Assembly (NCBI GenBank): GCA_002238685.1
Contig: MPMV01000046.1
Location: 1 to 34,902, forward strand
Source of the DNA: a bacterium EF100-94H03 bin56
GTDB lineage: Bacteria; Pseudomonadota; Alphaproteobacteria; SP197
Direction of reading: 5' to 3'
Length of the DNA stretch: 34,902 nt
Shown here: piece by piece, positions 25,743 to 34,811 of the stretch
Numbering within the stretch: the stretch's first letter is position 1
Layout of the letters: each line of letters starts with the position of its first letter
Notes under the pieces: generated by a model
What the model saw: the letters and a program-made list of their open reading frames with translations, nothing else
The model's database searches: none
Told to the model about the DNA's origin: nothing
Made by a program: the position numbers and the translations under genes

Positions 25743-25745
25743 GAT

Positions 25746-26618
25746 TCAGGAAGGCTCCGGATGTTCGAGCCACGCCGCAGCACAGGCTCTCGCGAGGGCG
25801 CGCACGCGACCGATGAAGGCGGCGCGTTCAGTGACACTGATGACGCCCCGGGCGTCGAGCATGTTGAACGTGTGACTGGCGTGGATGCACTGATCGTAGG
25901 CCGGAATGACGAGTCCGGCGTCGACAAGACGCGTGCAGGATGATTCGGCATCGTCGAACTGGCGCTGCAGCATGCCCACGTCCGCCATCTCGAAATTGTA
26001 CCGGGACTGTTCCCTCTCGCTTCTCAGATGGACATCACCGTAGGTTGTTCCCTCACCGTTCCAGTCGATATCACGAAAGTGGTCGACGCCCTGGAGGTAC
26101 ATCGCCAGGCGCTCGAGACCATAGGTGAGTTCGCCTGGAACCGGCCGGCAATCAAAACCACCGACCTGCTGGAAGTAGGTGAACTGGGTGATTTCCATAC
26201 CATCGCACCAGACCTCCCAGCCAAGACCCCAGGCGCCGAGTGTCGGGCTCTCCCAGTCGTCCTCGACGAAGCGGATGTCGTGGTCGAGAAAGTCAATGCC
26301 GATCGCCTCCAGACTGCCCAGATAGAGATCCTGGAAGTCCGCCGGAGACGGCTTCATCAGAACCTGGAACTGGTAGTGCTGCTGGAGGCGGTTGGGATTG
26401 TCACCGAACCGCCCGTCGGCAGGCCGTCTCGATGGTTGGACATAGGCCGCCTTCCAGGGTTGCGGTCCGAGACTCTTGAGTGTCGTGGCCCAGTGAAAGG
26501 TCCCGGCCCCCATCTCCATGTCATAGGGTTGCAGAATGACGCATCCCTCGCCCGCCCAGTAGCTCTGGAGTTCGAGAATCAGGTTCTGAAACGGCAGACC
26601 ACGGCCTGTCGTGCCCAT
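25746..26618 (-). CDS. glyQ: glycyl-tRNA synthetase alpha subunit
   Basis: The catalytic class II subunit, 290 residues, that forms glycyl-adenylate and charges tRNA-Gly with the beta subunit. It shows [30 protein letters not shown], motif 2 in [31 protein letters not shown] (described here in two overlapping parts), and the motif 3 region in [17 protein letters not shown] lies 11 bases before the ATG. A small membrane-protein gene lies 37 bases upstream on the same strand and may share the transcript. Confidence 0.97.
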   Translation of the reverse strand: MGTTGRGLPFQNLILELQSYWAGEGCVILQPYDMEMGAGTFHWATTLKSLGPQPWKAAYVQPSRRPADGRFGDNPNRLQQHYQFQVLMKPSPADFQDLYLGSLEAIGIDFLDHDIRFVEDDWESPTLGAWGLGWEVWCDGMEITQFTYFQQVGGFDCRPVPGELTYGLERLAMYLQGVDHFRDIDWNGEGTTYGDVHLRSEREQSRYNFEMADVGMLQRQFDDAESSCTRLVDAGLVIPAYDQCIHASHTFNMLDARGVISVTERAAFIGRVRALARACAAAWLEHPEPS

Positions 26619-26655
26619 TGCTGGTCAAACTCCCCGGGGAAGGTGGTGCCGGAAA

Positions 26656-26925
26656 CTATGAAGTGGACGTGCGGTGGTCAAGCGGCCATGGACAGTCACT
26701 GCGGCCGCAGTGGCCATCCGTCGCCACCCAGTTGCGGCAGGCCGGACAGGACTGCATCTCGACCTCTCCCGCCGGCCTCGGACCCAGTCCGAACCACTTT
26801 CGTTTCCTGCGCCGCACACGCTCGCGTTCTTTCTGCTGGCGTTCGAGGTTGCGCACGAAGCGAAAGCCGAGCCAGAGAACGGCAAGAATGACGGCAAAGA
26901 CAGCGAGTTTCTGGAGAGAGAACAT
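26656..26925 (-). CDS. small membrane protein with C-terminal cysteine cluster
   Basis: An 89-residue protein that I do not recognise as a named family. One transmembrane segment (about residues 6-22, LAVFAVILAVLWLGFRFV) is followed by a very basic stretch (residues 25-43, RNLERQQKERERVRRRKRK). The C-terminal end has four cysteines in CPAC-x9-C-x4-C spacing (from QSCPACRNWVATDGHCGRSDC), which suggests a small zinc ribbon on the cytoplasmic side. Base use is like its neighbours, and an overlapping plus-strand frame is not supported by any family. A promoter just upstream predicts that the mRNA starts at or next to the ATG. It probably leads the glyQ-glyS-ppdK transcript. Confidence 0.75.
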   Translation of the reverse strand: MFSLQKLAVFAVILAVLWLGFRFVRNLERQQKERERVRRRKRKWFGLGPRPAGEVEMQSCPACRNWVATDGHCGRSDCPWPLDHRTSTS

Positions 26926-26932
26926 GGCACTG

Positions 26933-26960
26933 ATTGTAGGGCGTCAGGTCAACCCGGCAA
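26933..26960 (-). promoter_or_regulatory. promoter for the small membrane protein and glyQ operon
   Basis: On the minus strand TTGCCG (26955-26960) is followed after 16 bases by TACAAT (26933-26938). Only seven bases separate the -10 from the ATG at 26925, so initiation falls on or one base before the start codon and the mRNA would be leaderless. Confidence 0.55.
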
Positions 26961-27036
26961 GGTCCGTGTCCGGCTGGACTCGATCAGGGCCCAGGGGTAT
27001 AGGGTCCGCCACACAATTCCATCGCCGGGGACGATC

Positions 27037-28209
27037 ATGAGTGACGGTGCCAGCATCTATGCCATGTCCCACGACACGGTGAAGATCAGCACGAAGCGAT
27101 TTGCCTTGTCCCCGTGGAGTCCTGCCTATCTCACCGACGACATTCTCATGGGGATCTACAGCCGCCGGTTCTATGCTCTTGGCGCGACGCATGATCCGGT
27201 TGCCGACTATTGGCACCTCAGAAGGGGTGTGGCCCTCTTTGATGTACCGGAACACCCCATCGAGATTGCCGGTCCGGACGCGTTGACCCTCTTCTCCAGG
27301 GTGTTCTGCCGAGATGTCTCCAATCTGCGCGAGGGCCGCGCCACCTACGCCATCGCCTGCAATCACCAGGGCGGCATCCTGATGGACGGCGTTCTGATGA
27401 AAATCGCTGAGGACCGTTTCTGGTATGTCCTTGCCGATGGCGAGTTCCTGCCCTGGCTCGAAGCCCACGCCGGTGGTCTTGACGTCGCCATCACCGATCC
27501 CGAGTCCTGGGTGTTGCAGATACAGGGGCCGAAAGCACTCGATGTCATGCCGGCCATTCTGGACACCATGCCGGAGGCGCCCTTCACGTACTTCTCCGTG
27601 CACCGGACAACCATAGACGGCCATCCCTTCCTCATATCCCGCACCGGCTGGACAGGAGAGCTGGGATTCGAGCTCTATCCCCTGTCACCGGACTTCGACG
27701 GACCGAAGCTCTTCAACCTGATCCTCGGGAGAGGGGCTGAACACTCCATGGTGTTCGCCAGCCTGGAGTGCATGGGCGTCAGGCGCATCGAGGCCGCCAT
27801 CATGGACAACGGGACCGACATGGATTCCTCGATGACGCCCTTCGATGCAGGACTGGGACGCTTTGTCGATCTTGACAGTGATGCCGACTTCATCGGCAAG
27901 GCCGCGCTGCGGTCGGCACCGCGCGAACCACGTTTCTTCGGGATGGTGGCATCGGGGATCACGCCAATCGCCGGATCACTCGTCTACCATGAAGACCGGC
28001 AGGTCGGTGTGGTGACGGCGGGCGCCTGGTCTCCCTACCTGGAATCGGGCATCGCGTTCGTGCGCTTCAGGCAGGCCGAAGACTGGGTGGGGCGCGAAGT
28101 CACCGTCAACACACCTGATGGCCCCCCGTCCGGAGCGACGATCGTGGCATTGCCATTCTACGACCACGAGAAGCGGATCCCCCGCGGCCTCTCCAACGAA
28201 ATCCCCTGA
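27037..28209 (+). CDS. GcvT/DmdA-like folate-dependent aminomethyl or methyl transferase family protein
   Basis: A 390-residue member of the GcvT superfamily. It contains YWHLRRGVALFDVPEHPIEIAGPDAL, DVSNLREGRATYAIACNHQGGILMDGV, SWVLQIQGPKALDVM and ISRTGWTGELGFELYP. These are the folate-binding fold and the end of the active-site cleft. ATG 27037 follows GGGGACGATC. There are no gcvH or gcvP genes nearby, and the N-terminal SPWSPAYLTDDILMGIYSRRF differs from glycine-cleavage T-protein. A demethylase-like role (compare DmdA or aromatic O-demethylases) is therefore more likely than glycine cleavage. The substrate is not readable from the sequence. Confidence 0.85.
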   Translation: MSDGASIYAMSHDTVKISTKRFALSPWSPAYLTDDILMGIYSRRFYALGATHDPVADYWHLRRGVALFDVPEHPIEIAGPDALTLFSRVFCRDVSNLREGRATYAIACNHQGGILMDGVLMKIAEDRFWYVLADGEFLPWLEAHAGGLDVAITDPESWVLQIQGPKALDVMPAILDTMPEAPFTYFSVHRTTIDGHPFLISRTGWTGELGFELYPLSPDFDGPKLFNLILGRGAEHSMVFASLECMGVRRIEAAIMDNGTDMDSSMTPFDAGLGRFVDLDSDADFIGKAALRSAPREPRFFGMVASGITPIAGSLVYHEDRQVGVVTAGAWSPYLESGIAFVRFRQAEDWVGREVTVNTPDGPPSGATIVALPFYDHEKRIPRGLSNEIP

Positions 28210-28249
28210 AACCGTCGTACGTCAGGCCAGTACCGGACGGTCCGCAACA

Positions 28250-28266
28250 GCCAGCTTCTAGCTGGC
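28250..28266. terminator. possible terminator hairpin between convergent genes
   Basis: GCCAGCT (28250-28256) and AGCTGGC (28260-28266) form a perfect 7-base stem with a 3-base loop. It includes the alaS stop codon and lies 41 bases after the GcvT-like gene. No T-tract follows, so the call is weak. Confidence 0.35.
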
Positions 28267-30891
28267 GATGACCTGCTCGATGCTCTCGAGAGCCTCATTC
28301 GCCCTGGAGGCGTCGGGTCCACCGCCCTGTGCCATGTCCGCCCGGCCGCCACCGCCCTTGCCCCCCAGAACCTCGACGCCGGCCCTGACCAGATCGATGG
28401 CGTTGAAACGTCCGGTCAGATCGTCGGTGACACCGGTGACGATGGCAGCCTTGCCGTTGTCGGTTGCCACCAGGATGACGATGCCGGAACCGATCTGCTG
28501 CTTGATCCCGTCGGCCATGCTCCGCAGTTCCCTGCCCGGCACACCATCTAGCGTGCGTCCGACCACGGTCACGCCGGCGATCTCGCGCACTCCCGGAGAC
28601 GCCGACCCGGCCTCACCAGCCGTCGCAACCTTCTGGCGCAGGGCGGCAACATCCTTTTCCAATGTCCGGCGCTCGGCCACAAGCTGGAGGACACGTTCCT
28701 CGACATCCGCAGGGGTTGTCTTCAACTGGTGCGCCAGGCGCCGCAAACGGCGGTCCTGTTCGCCGAGATGGTCAAGCGCCGCGCTGCCCGTGAGCGCCTC
28801 GATGCGACGCACTCCGGATGCCACGGCGCTCTCGGAGACGATCCTGAAGACGCCGATATCGCCGGTGCGCGTGACATGGGTGCCGCCACACAGTTCCGTC
28901 GACCAGCCTCCCTCGCCCATGGAAACGACCCTCACCTCGTCACCGTAGCGTTCGCCGAAGAGTGCAAGAGCACCGGCCCGCGTGGCCTCGTCGGGCGTCA
29001 TCAGCCGGGTGGTGACCCCTCCATTCATCCGGATCATCCGGTTGACCTCGCCCTCGACCGCCCTCAGCGAGTCCTCGCCAAGCGCAGACGGATGGCTGAT
29101 ATCGAAGCGCAGCCTGTCGGGGGCGACAAGCGACCCCTTCTGGGTGACATGATCGCCGAGGTGGCGTCTCAGGGCCTCGTGCAGCAGGTGGGTTGCCGAG
29201 TGGGACGCACGCAAGCGGCTGCGCCGGTCTTCATCAATCGTGAGAGTCACATGATCGCCTGGCGACAGGTGTCCTTCGTCGATGTGCGCCACGTGGAGAT
29301 GGATGTCGCCGATACGTTTCTGGGTATCCGTAATGGTGGCGCTGACTCCAGGGCCCGCAAGGCGTCCCTGATCGCCGATCTGCCCTCCAGATTCGGCGTA
29401 GAAGGGAGACTGGTTCAACACGATGCCGATGTCATCGCCAGGACCGGCGCTGTCGACCTCGCCGTTGCCGGCGACGAGAGCGACTACCTCTGCCTCGGCG
29501 GACTCCGTGGAATAACCGAGAAACTCCGTGGCGCCGCACCGTTCGAAGAGGGCGTACCAGAAGGGGCCGTCCGCGGCGTCGCCGGTGCCTTCCCAGGCCT
29601 TGCGGGCCTTCGCCCGCTGCTCGGCCATCGCGTCCTCGAATCCCTGGCGATCAACCGTGCGGCCCTCGCGGCGCAGGGCGTCCTCGGTAAGATCAAGAGG
29701 GAAGCCGAAGGTGTCATAGAGACGGAAGGCGACGCTCCCCGGGAGCGGGACGCCGCCTTGAAGTCTTGCGGTCTCCTCGGCAAGCAGCCGCGTCCCCCTC
29801 TCCAGCATGGTCCGGAAGCGCTCCTCCTCGTGACGCAGGGTCTCGCCGATCAGCGCCTGCGCGCGGACAAGTTCCGGAAATGCCTGTCCCATTTCGGCAA
29901 CCAGAACGGGAACCAGACGATGCATGACGGGGTCCCGGCCACCCAGGAAATGCACGTGGCGCATGGCGCGGCGCATGATTCGGCGGAGCACATAGCCACG
30001 TCCCTCATTGGAGGGAAGGACACCATCGGCAATGAGGAACGACGACGCCCGCAGGTGATCGGCGATGACATTGAACGAGGGTCGCGCGTCCTTTCGAGCG
30101 GCTACGCCGACACAATCCTCGCAGGCGGAGATCAGGGCGGTGAAGAGGTCGGTGTCGAAATTGCTTTTCACACCCTGCAGGACGGCCGCCATCCGCTCAA
30201 GGCCCATGCCGGTGTCGACCGAAGGCCTCGGCAGATCGATTCGCTCTTCGGCGCTCACCTGCTCGTACTGCATGAACACCAGGTTCCAGAATTCGAGGAA
30301 GCGGTCACCGTCCTCGTCGGCACTGCCCGGCGGCCCGCCCTCGAGTTCGGGTCCCTGATCGATGAAGATCTCCGAACAGGGGCCACAGGGACCGGTATCG
30401 CCCATCGACCAGAAGTTGTCCGATGTCGGGATACGAATGATCCTGTCGTCGGCAAGCCCCGCCACGCGCCGCCACAGCGAGGCGGCTTCCTCGTCGGAGG
30501 AATGCACCGTGATGAGAAGGCGATCGCGGGGAAGTCCGAAGACCCCGGTCACCAGATCCCAGGCGAGTTCGATCGCGTGGTCCTTGAAGTAGTCACCGAA
30601 TGAAAAGTTGCCCAACATCTCGAAGAACGTGAGATGGCGGGCCGTGAAACCGACGACATCAAGGTCGTTGTGCTTGCCACCGGCGCGCACGCACTTTTGC
30701 GCCGTGGTGGCCCGGCTGTAGGGACGTTTCTCGACTCCGGTGAAGACATTCTTGAACTGCACCATGCCGGCATTGGTGAAGAGCAGCGTCGGATCGTTGT
30801 GCGGCACGAGCGGACTCGACTGCACGGCGACATGGTCATGTTCCGTGAAGAAATCGATGAATGTGGAACGGACCTCACTGACGCTGGTCAT
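28258..30891 (-). CDS. alaS: alanyl-tRNA synthetase
   Basis: Charges tRNA-Ala and edits mischarged Ser and Gly. The 877-residue protein has the class II core ([44 protein letters not shown]), the editing domain with zinc ligands HSATHLLH and ELCGGTHV, and the C-terminal dimerisation domain with [15 protein letters not shown] near the end. ATG 30891 or the adjacent GTG 30894 may be used. It lies 32 bases downstream of recA on the same strand, the usual alphaproteobacterial order, and may be partly read from the recA promoter. Confidence 0.98.
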   Translation of the reverse strand: MTSVSEVRSTFIDFFTEHDHVAVQSSPLVPHNDPTLLFTNAGMVQFKNVFTGVEKRPYSRATTAQKCVRAGGKHNDLDVVGFTARHLTFFEMLGNFSFGDYFKDHAIELAWDLVTGVFGLPRDRLLITVHSSDEEAASLWRRVAGLADDRIIRIPTSDNFWSMGDTGPCGPCSEIFIDQGPELEGGPPGSADEDGDRFLEFWNLVFMQYEQVSAEERIDLPRPSVDTGMGLERMAAVLQGVKSNFDTDLFTALISACEDCVGVAARKDARPSFNVIADHLRASSFLIADGVLPSNEGRGYVLRRIMRRAMRHVHFLGGRDPVMHRLVPVLVAEMGQAFPELVRAQALIGETLRHEEERFRTMLERGTRLLAEETARLQGGVPLPGSVAFRLYDTFGFPLDLTEDALRREGRTVDRQGFEDAMAEQRAKARKAWEGTGDAADGPFWYALFERCGATEFLGYSTESAEAEVVALVAGNGEVDSAGPGDDIGIVLNQSPFYAESGGQIGDQGRLAGPGVSATITDTQKRIGDIHLHVAHIDEGHLSPGDHVTLTIDEDRRSRLRASHSATHLLHEALRRHLGDHVTQKGSLVAPDRLRFDISHPSALGEDSLRAVEGEVNRMIRMNGGVTTRLMTPDEATRAGALALFGERYGDEVRVVSMGEGGWSTELCGGTHVTRTGDIGVFRIVSESAVASGVRRIEALTGSAALDHLGEQDRRLRRLAHQLKTTPADVEERVLQLVAERRTLEKDVAALRQKVATAGEAGSASPGVREIAGVTVVGRTLDGVPGRELRSMADGIKQQIGSGIVILVATDNGKAAIVTGVTDDLTGRFNAIDLVRAGVEVLGGKGGGGRADMAQGGGPDASRANEALESIEQVIAS

Positions 30892-30923
30892 CACCTGCCT
30901 GCCGTTCTGCCCGGCGCCGACTC

Positions 30924-32003
30924 CTAGGACACGCCGCCTGGCACTTCATCTGATGGGGTGAGCGAGTCCTCGTCGACGAGTCCCGCCCTCGCCCGCACTT
31001 CGTGCTCGATGGAGTTGGCGATGCCGGGATTGTCACGCAGGAACACCTTCGCGTTCTCTCGCCCCTGTCCGATACGCTGGTCGTTGTAGGAATACCACGA
31101 ACCGGACTTTTCGATGATGCCCGCGCCGACACCAAGGTCGATGATCTCGCCGGACCGGGACACACCCTCACCATACATGATGTCGAATTCGACGGTCCTG
31201 AAGGGAGGCGCCATCTTGTTCTTGACGACCTTGACCCGTGTCTGGTTGCCGACCACCAGGTCGCGATCCTTGATCTGGCCGATGCGGCGGATGTCGAGAC
31301 GCACGGTGGCATAGAACTTGAGGGCATTGCCGCCGGTGGTGGTTTCGGGGCTGCCGAACATGACGCCGATCTTCATGCGGATCTGGTTGATGAATATCAC
31401 CAGGCAACGGGACCGGGAGATCGAGGACGTCAGCTTGCGCAAGGCCTGGCTCATCAACCGCGCCTGGAGCCCGACATGGGTATCGCCCATTTCCCCCTCG
31501 AGTTCCGCCCTGGGAACAAGGGCGGCCACCGAGTCGATGACCAGCACGTCGACCGCGCCCGAACGTACGAGGGTGTCGGCAATCTCGAGGGCCTGTTCTC
31601 CTGCATCGGGCTGCGAGATCAGGAGATCATCGGTGTTGACCCCGAGCTTGCGCGCATAGGTCGGATCAAGGGCGTGTTCGGCATCGATGAAGGTGGCTAT
31701 TCCACCGGCCTTCTGGGCCTCGGCGACGGCGTGCAGGGCAAGCGTCGTCTTCCCGGAACTTTCCGGACCGTAGATCTCGACAATCCTTCCCCGTGGCAGT
31801 CCCCCGATACCCAGGGCGATATCAAGGCCCACGGACCCCGATGAGACCACTTCCGTTTCGACGGCCTGGCCGTCCTGCCCGAGACGCATGATCGAGCCCT
31901 TGCCAAAGGCCTTGTCGATCTGGCTTACCGCTGCCTCGAGCGCCCTGTTCCTGTCCATACCGGTTCCTTCCACCACCTGAAGTTGTGGGCCACTTCTCAC
32001 CAT
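30924..32003 (-). CDS. recA: recombinase RecA
   Basis: ATP-dependent strand-exchange protein and coprotease for LexA. At 359 residues it has Walker [10 protein letters not shown] (79-87), the [11 protein letters not shown] segment, [13 protein letters not shown] (Walker B) and [28 protein letters not shown] loop L2 region (given here in shortened form). The N-terminus [19 protein letters not shown] is the longer alphaproteobacterial form. This supports ATG 32003 with GGGAGTGA upstream rather than the internal ATG at 31958. An SOS box overlaps the promoter region. Confidence 0.98.
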   Translation of the reverse strand: MVRSGPQLQVVEGTGMDRNRALEAAVSQIDKAFGKGSIMRLGQDGQAVETEVVSSGSVGLDIALGIGGLPRGRIVEIYGPESSGKTTLALHAVAEAQKAGGIATFIDAEHALDPTYARKLGVNTDDLLISQPDAGEQALEIADTLVRSGAVDVLVIDSVAALVPRAELEGEMGDTHVGLQARLMSQALRKLTSSISRSRCLVIFINQIRMKIGVMFGSPETTTGGNALKFYATVRLDIRRIGQIKDRDLVVGNQTRVKVVKNKMAPPFRTVEFDIMYGEGVSRSGEIIDLGVGAGIIEKSGSWYSYNDQRIGQGRENAKVFLRDNPGIANSIEHEVRARAGLVDEDSLTPSDEVPGGVS

Positions 32004-32057
32004 CGTTCACTCCCGGTTTGCTGCTGTCCACGGCACCATCATGGTGTCCGAATCGGG

Positions 32058-32086
32058 AATGTACGCAGTTTGTTCTTTCAACGCAA
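32058..32086 (-). promoter_or_regulatory. recA promoter
   Basis: On the minus strand TTGCGT (32081-32086) and TACATT (32058-32063) are separated by 17 bases. Initiation would fall near 32051, giving a leader of about 48 bases before the ATG at 32003. Confidence 0.6.
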
Positions 32087-32101
32087 GAACATTATGTGAA
32101 C
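32087..32101 (-). promoter_or_regulatory. LexA (SOS) box of recA
   Basis: In the recA direction the sequence is GTTC-ACATAAT-GTTC, an exact match to the alphaproteobacterial LexA operator GTTC-N7-GTTC. It abuts the -35 element, so bound LexA would block polymerase. This is a different operator from the enterobacterial palindrome and supports the lineage assignment. Confidence 0.85.
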
Positions 32102-32117
32102 AACCGGTGATCCGTTC

Positions 32118-32561
32118 TCAATCGTCCCGGTGAACGCGCTCACGCCGTTCATGGCGCTCCTGTGCCTCGAGACTGAAGGTGGCGATGGGACGGGCTTCGA
32201 GACGTCTGAGACCGATCGGCTCACCCGTCTCCTCACAGAAACCATAGGTCCCCTGTTCGATACGCCGCAAGGCTTCGTCGATCTTGGAAATCAGCTTGCG
32301 TTCCCTGTCGCGTGTGCGCAGTTCGAGCGCCCGGTCGACTTCCGCCGTGGCGCGGTCGGCAAAGTCCGGCTGGGCCACCGTGTCCTCCTGAAGATGGCGT
32401 ATCGTTTCCGAGGAGTCATGGAGGAGCTGGGCTCGCCATGACACCAGCTTGCGGCGGAAATACTCGCGCTGTCTCGCACTCATGAACTGTTCGGTGTCCC
32501 CGGGCTTGTAGCCCTTGGGCAACTTTATGGCTTTCGCCGGACATCCGTTCTTGCGCTTCAC
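32118..32561 (-). CDS. dksA: DksA/TraR-family RNA polymerase-binding transcription factor
   Basis: DksA binds the polymerase secondary channel and works with ppGpp at stringent promoters. The 147-residue protein keeps the coiled-coil tip DFADRA (66-71, the D-x2-D-x-A motif) and ELRTRDRERKLISKIDEAL. The zinc finger is degenerate: CEETGEPIGLRRLEARPIAT keeps only Cys109 of the four cysteines of E. coli DksA, a form I associate with alphaproteobacterial DksA. GTG 32561 is chosen as start because GGTGGGA precedes it and a good promoter lies 42 bases upstream. The open frame extends further but has no support. Confidence 0.92.
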   Translation of the reverse strand: MKRKNGCPAKAIKLPKGYKPGDTEQFMSARQREYFRRKLVSWRAQLLHDSSETIRHLQEDTVAQPDFADRATAEVDRALELRTRDRERKLISKIDEALRRIEQGTYGFCEETGEPIGLRRLEARPIATFSLEAQERHERRERVHRDD

Positions 32562-32602
32562 AGATTTTGATCCCACCAGACATGTACAGGTTGGCGGCGC
32601 TC

Positions 32603-32632
32603 TGTATAGTTTGACACGTGACCCCAGTGCAA
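32603..32632 (-). promoter_or_regulatory. dksA promoter
   Basis: On the minus strand TTGCAC (32627-32632) and TATACA (32603-32608) are separated by 18 bases. Initiation near 32596 would give a leader of about 35 bases before the GTG start at 32561, which supports that start choice. Confidence 0.65.
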
Positions 32633-32735
32633 GCGTGAACGCCGCCGACACGAAGATCTCCAGCAGGCGGTCTCCCCGCGAGGAGGTGCGCCAGCAACAC
32701 GAGAATCAGGCGCCGGCCGCCAGTTTTCCTGCGTG

Positions 32736-33542
32736 TCAGGCGACCTCGGGGTAGCCGCAGTCGCGTGCCATGGCGACAAAGGCACTGATCCGGTCATAGG
32801 CCTCCAGCGGCAGGATGGCGAACCCCTTCAACCGGAGACGCCGTCGCACGTCGTCGAGACGCGGGTCCGATGCGGCAGCCAGCAGGCCTTCGCGCAGCGC
32901 TTCCACCTCATCGTCGCCACGCTGTGCCGCGGTGACGTAGGGAAGAGCCGGCGCGCAGCGGGTGGTGGCGAGAACCCGGACACCTTCCGTGGCATCGGGC
33001 ATGGTTTCCTGCATGAGGGCAAAGGAAACGCAGTCGACGGCGCAGACATCGGCGGTCCCTTGCGCGACCATCGCCAGGGAGCCCTGATGGCTTCCCGATA
33101 CCAGGACATCGCCGAAGAAGGTCCCTGCGGACGCGAGGGGAGCGATGGTGGCCCGAAGGGCATTGTAGCCCGAATGAGAATCGGCCCCATTGATTGCCGC
33201 ACGGAGGCCACGCAGATCGTCGAGTTCCGCGACCCGTGATGTGTGACGCACCAGGATGAGGCTGCAGTAGTCGCTTCCCTGGCAACAGGGAACGTCGTAC
33301 CGGGGTGTCGCCAGGAGCCGCAAGCGTCCGGCAAACGCATTCACCAGCGGCCAGCCGCAGGTCTGTGACAGGAGGAGGTCGCGGGATGACCAGTGATCGT
33401 GACGATCGGCCCTGTCGAGGCGCACCGGAACATTTTCAAGACCCCGCTCGCGAAAGGCCTGCGCCAGCGCCCGCCACCACGCGTCGGTGGCATCCCGCAG
33501 CGGTTCAAGGTCGTACATGGGAAGGCTGGCAAGCACCATCAT
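32736..33542 (-). CDS. PhnD-like substrate-binding protein without signal peptide
   Basis: A 268-residue protein of the PhnD/SsuA/transferrin-like periplasmic-binding fold. MVLASLPMYDLEPLRDATDAWW at the start and VSGSHQGSLAMVAQGTADVCAVDCVSF near the middle are the family marks, the latter lining the ligand cleft. There is no N-terminal signal peptide, so the protein is probably cytoplasmic, unlike true phosphonate transporters. No permease or ATPase gene is adjacent. It starts inside the stop codon of the GFA-family gene (ATGA at 33539-33542), so the two are coupled. Ligand unknown. Confidence 0.85.
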   Translation of the reverse strand: MMVLASLPMYDLEPLRDATDAWWRALAQAFRERGLENVPVRLDRADRHDHWSSRDLLLSQTCGWPLVNAFAGRLRLLATPRYDVPCCQGSDYCSLILVRHTSRVAELDDLRGLRAAINGADSHSGYNALRATIAPLASAGTFFGDVLVSGSHQGSLAMVAQGTADVCAVDCVSFALMQETMPDATEGVRVLATTRCAPALPYVTAAQRGDDEVEALREGLLAAASDPRLDDVRRRLRLKGFAILPLEAYDRISAFVAMARDCGYPEVA

Positions 33543-33964
33543 CCAGACCCGGATGCCACCTGGTCCATGGATCCCCGGTACTCCTCAAGATCATCGGTGA
33601 TGGCGTACCATGAGGGGCGGTCGGCCGTGAAGATGTGCCGTTGCAGCTTCAGTTCCTGCGGATCATCCAGCGCTCCGGCAGCCACGGCAACGTAACCGGC
33701 TGCGGAGGGCTTCCAGAAGAGGCTCGATCCGCACTTCACGCAAAACCCCCGCTTTGCCGAGGGTGACGACTCATACCAGGCCAGCAGCTGTGTACCGCTG
33801 ATGGCAAGCCTCTCCCGGGGACATGAGGTGTAGGCGGCGAAGTTGCCGTGAAATCTCTGGCACTGGCCGCAGTGACAGGCAATGATCTCGCGCATGTCTC
33901 CGGTGACCACGAAGCGGACACCACCACACAGACACCCCCCTGCAAAACGTCGTTCCTCAGACAT
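33539..33964 (-). CDS. GFA-family protein (glutathione-dependent formaldehyde-activating enzyme-like)
   Basis: A 141-residue zinc protein of the Gfa/CENP-V fold. It has the cysteine pattern GCLCGGVRF, CHCGQCQRFHG and GFCVKCGSSLFW, which binds two zinc ions in family members. Activity on formaldehyde-glutathione adducts is known for a few members only, and most have no proven role. The start at ATG 33964 begins MSEERRFAGGCLCGG with GGTGAG close by. A longer open frame upstream is probably non-coding and overlaps the divergent EamA gene. It is translationally coupled to the PhnD-like gene and divergent from the EamA transporter. Confidence 0.92.
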   Translation of the reverse strand: MSEERRFAGGCLCGGVRFVVTGDMREIIACHCGQCQRFHGNFAAYTSCPRERLAISGTQLLAWYESSPSAKRGFCVKCGSSLFWKPSAAGYVAVAAGALDDPQELKLQRHIFTADRPSWYAITDDLEEYRGSMDQVASGSG

Positions 33965-34130
33965 CTCACCGATACTCCACATGATCGTCCGGGTGAACCG
34001 TATCCCCTCCGTGCCGCGGAACAAGAGGGCGGAGTCGCCGGCGGGTGACCGATATGCTATGCGACAGAGGTGACCCTTGGCCAACTTCCTCTTCGATGAT
34101 TCCCCTTTCCGCGGTCGATGACTCTCACCC

Positions 34131-34787
34131 TTGAAACAGCGCATCGATCTTTCCGTTATCGGACCGATGCTCTTCGTTTTCCTGTGGAGTACCGGGTTCA
34201 TTGCCGCCAGGGCGGGGCTTGAGGAAGCGGGGCCCGCCACCTTTCTGTTCCTGCGATTCTCCCTGGTCTCGGTTCTGATGCTCTGCCTTCTCCCGGTGCT
34301 GCGGCCGGCCTGGCCGGTCTCGCCGAGGGCATGGGCCCATCTGGTGATCCTGGGCCTCATGATGCAGGTCATCTATTTCGGTGGCGCCTGGATGGCGATG
34401 TCGACCGGGGTCGGCGCAGGCACCGCCGCCCTCATCCTCTCCCTGCAGCCCGTCCTCACCGCCGTGCTTGCCGGACCCGTGCTCGGTGAGCGTCTTCAAC
34501 GCCGTCAGTGGCTCGGCCTTGGTCTCGGGGTCGCCGGTGTGTTCCTGGTTGTCGACCACAAACTCGCCCTGGGACTGGGAAGCATCGCCGGAATAGTCTT
34601 CTGCCTGGGGTCGCTGCTGGGCATCACGGCTGGCACGCTCTATCAGAAGCGGTTCTGTCCGGCGCTGGATGTCTTTGCGGGCCTCCTTGTCCAGTTCATC
34701 ACCGCGACCATCATCTTCCTGCCACTGGCATCCCTGGAGGGCTGGAACGTGACATGGAGCCAGCAGTTTGTCGCCGCCCTGGTGTGA
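34131..34787 (+). pseudogene. EamA-family (DMT) transporter, C-terminally truncated
   Basis: The frame encodes 218 residues with about seven membrane segments of the EamA/DMT superfamily, for example MLFVFLWSTGFIAARAGLEEAG, TAALILSLQPVLTAVLAGPVLGERL and GLGLGVAGVFLVV. Full-length members have two repeats and ten segments, about 290-300 residues. Here the second repeat stops at QQFVAALV and then TGA. The DNA after the stop has a different, AT-richer composition. The last three segments are missing, so the gene is probably inactivated by an insertion or rearrangement at about 34788. The start is TTG 34131, with no clear ribosome site, or ATG 34167. Confidence 0.75.
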
Positions 34788-34811
34788 CGAGACAATGAAG
34801 ATAGTCACACC
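34781..34811. repeat. perfect 8-base inverted repeat at the EamA truncation point
   Basis: GGTGTGAC (34781-34788) and GTCACACC (34804-34811) are exact inverted copies with a 15-base gap. The left arm contains the premature stop of the EamA gene. It may be the terminal part of an insertion, or a terminator-like hairpin. The window ends 91 bases later, so the element cannot be identified. Confidence 0.45.

Noticed and set aside
28729..30603. 624-codon open frame on the plus strand
   Set aside because: It lies wholly antisense to alaS, has no family resemblance and is expected in high-GC DNA. The alaS product is intact over its full length.
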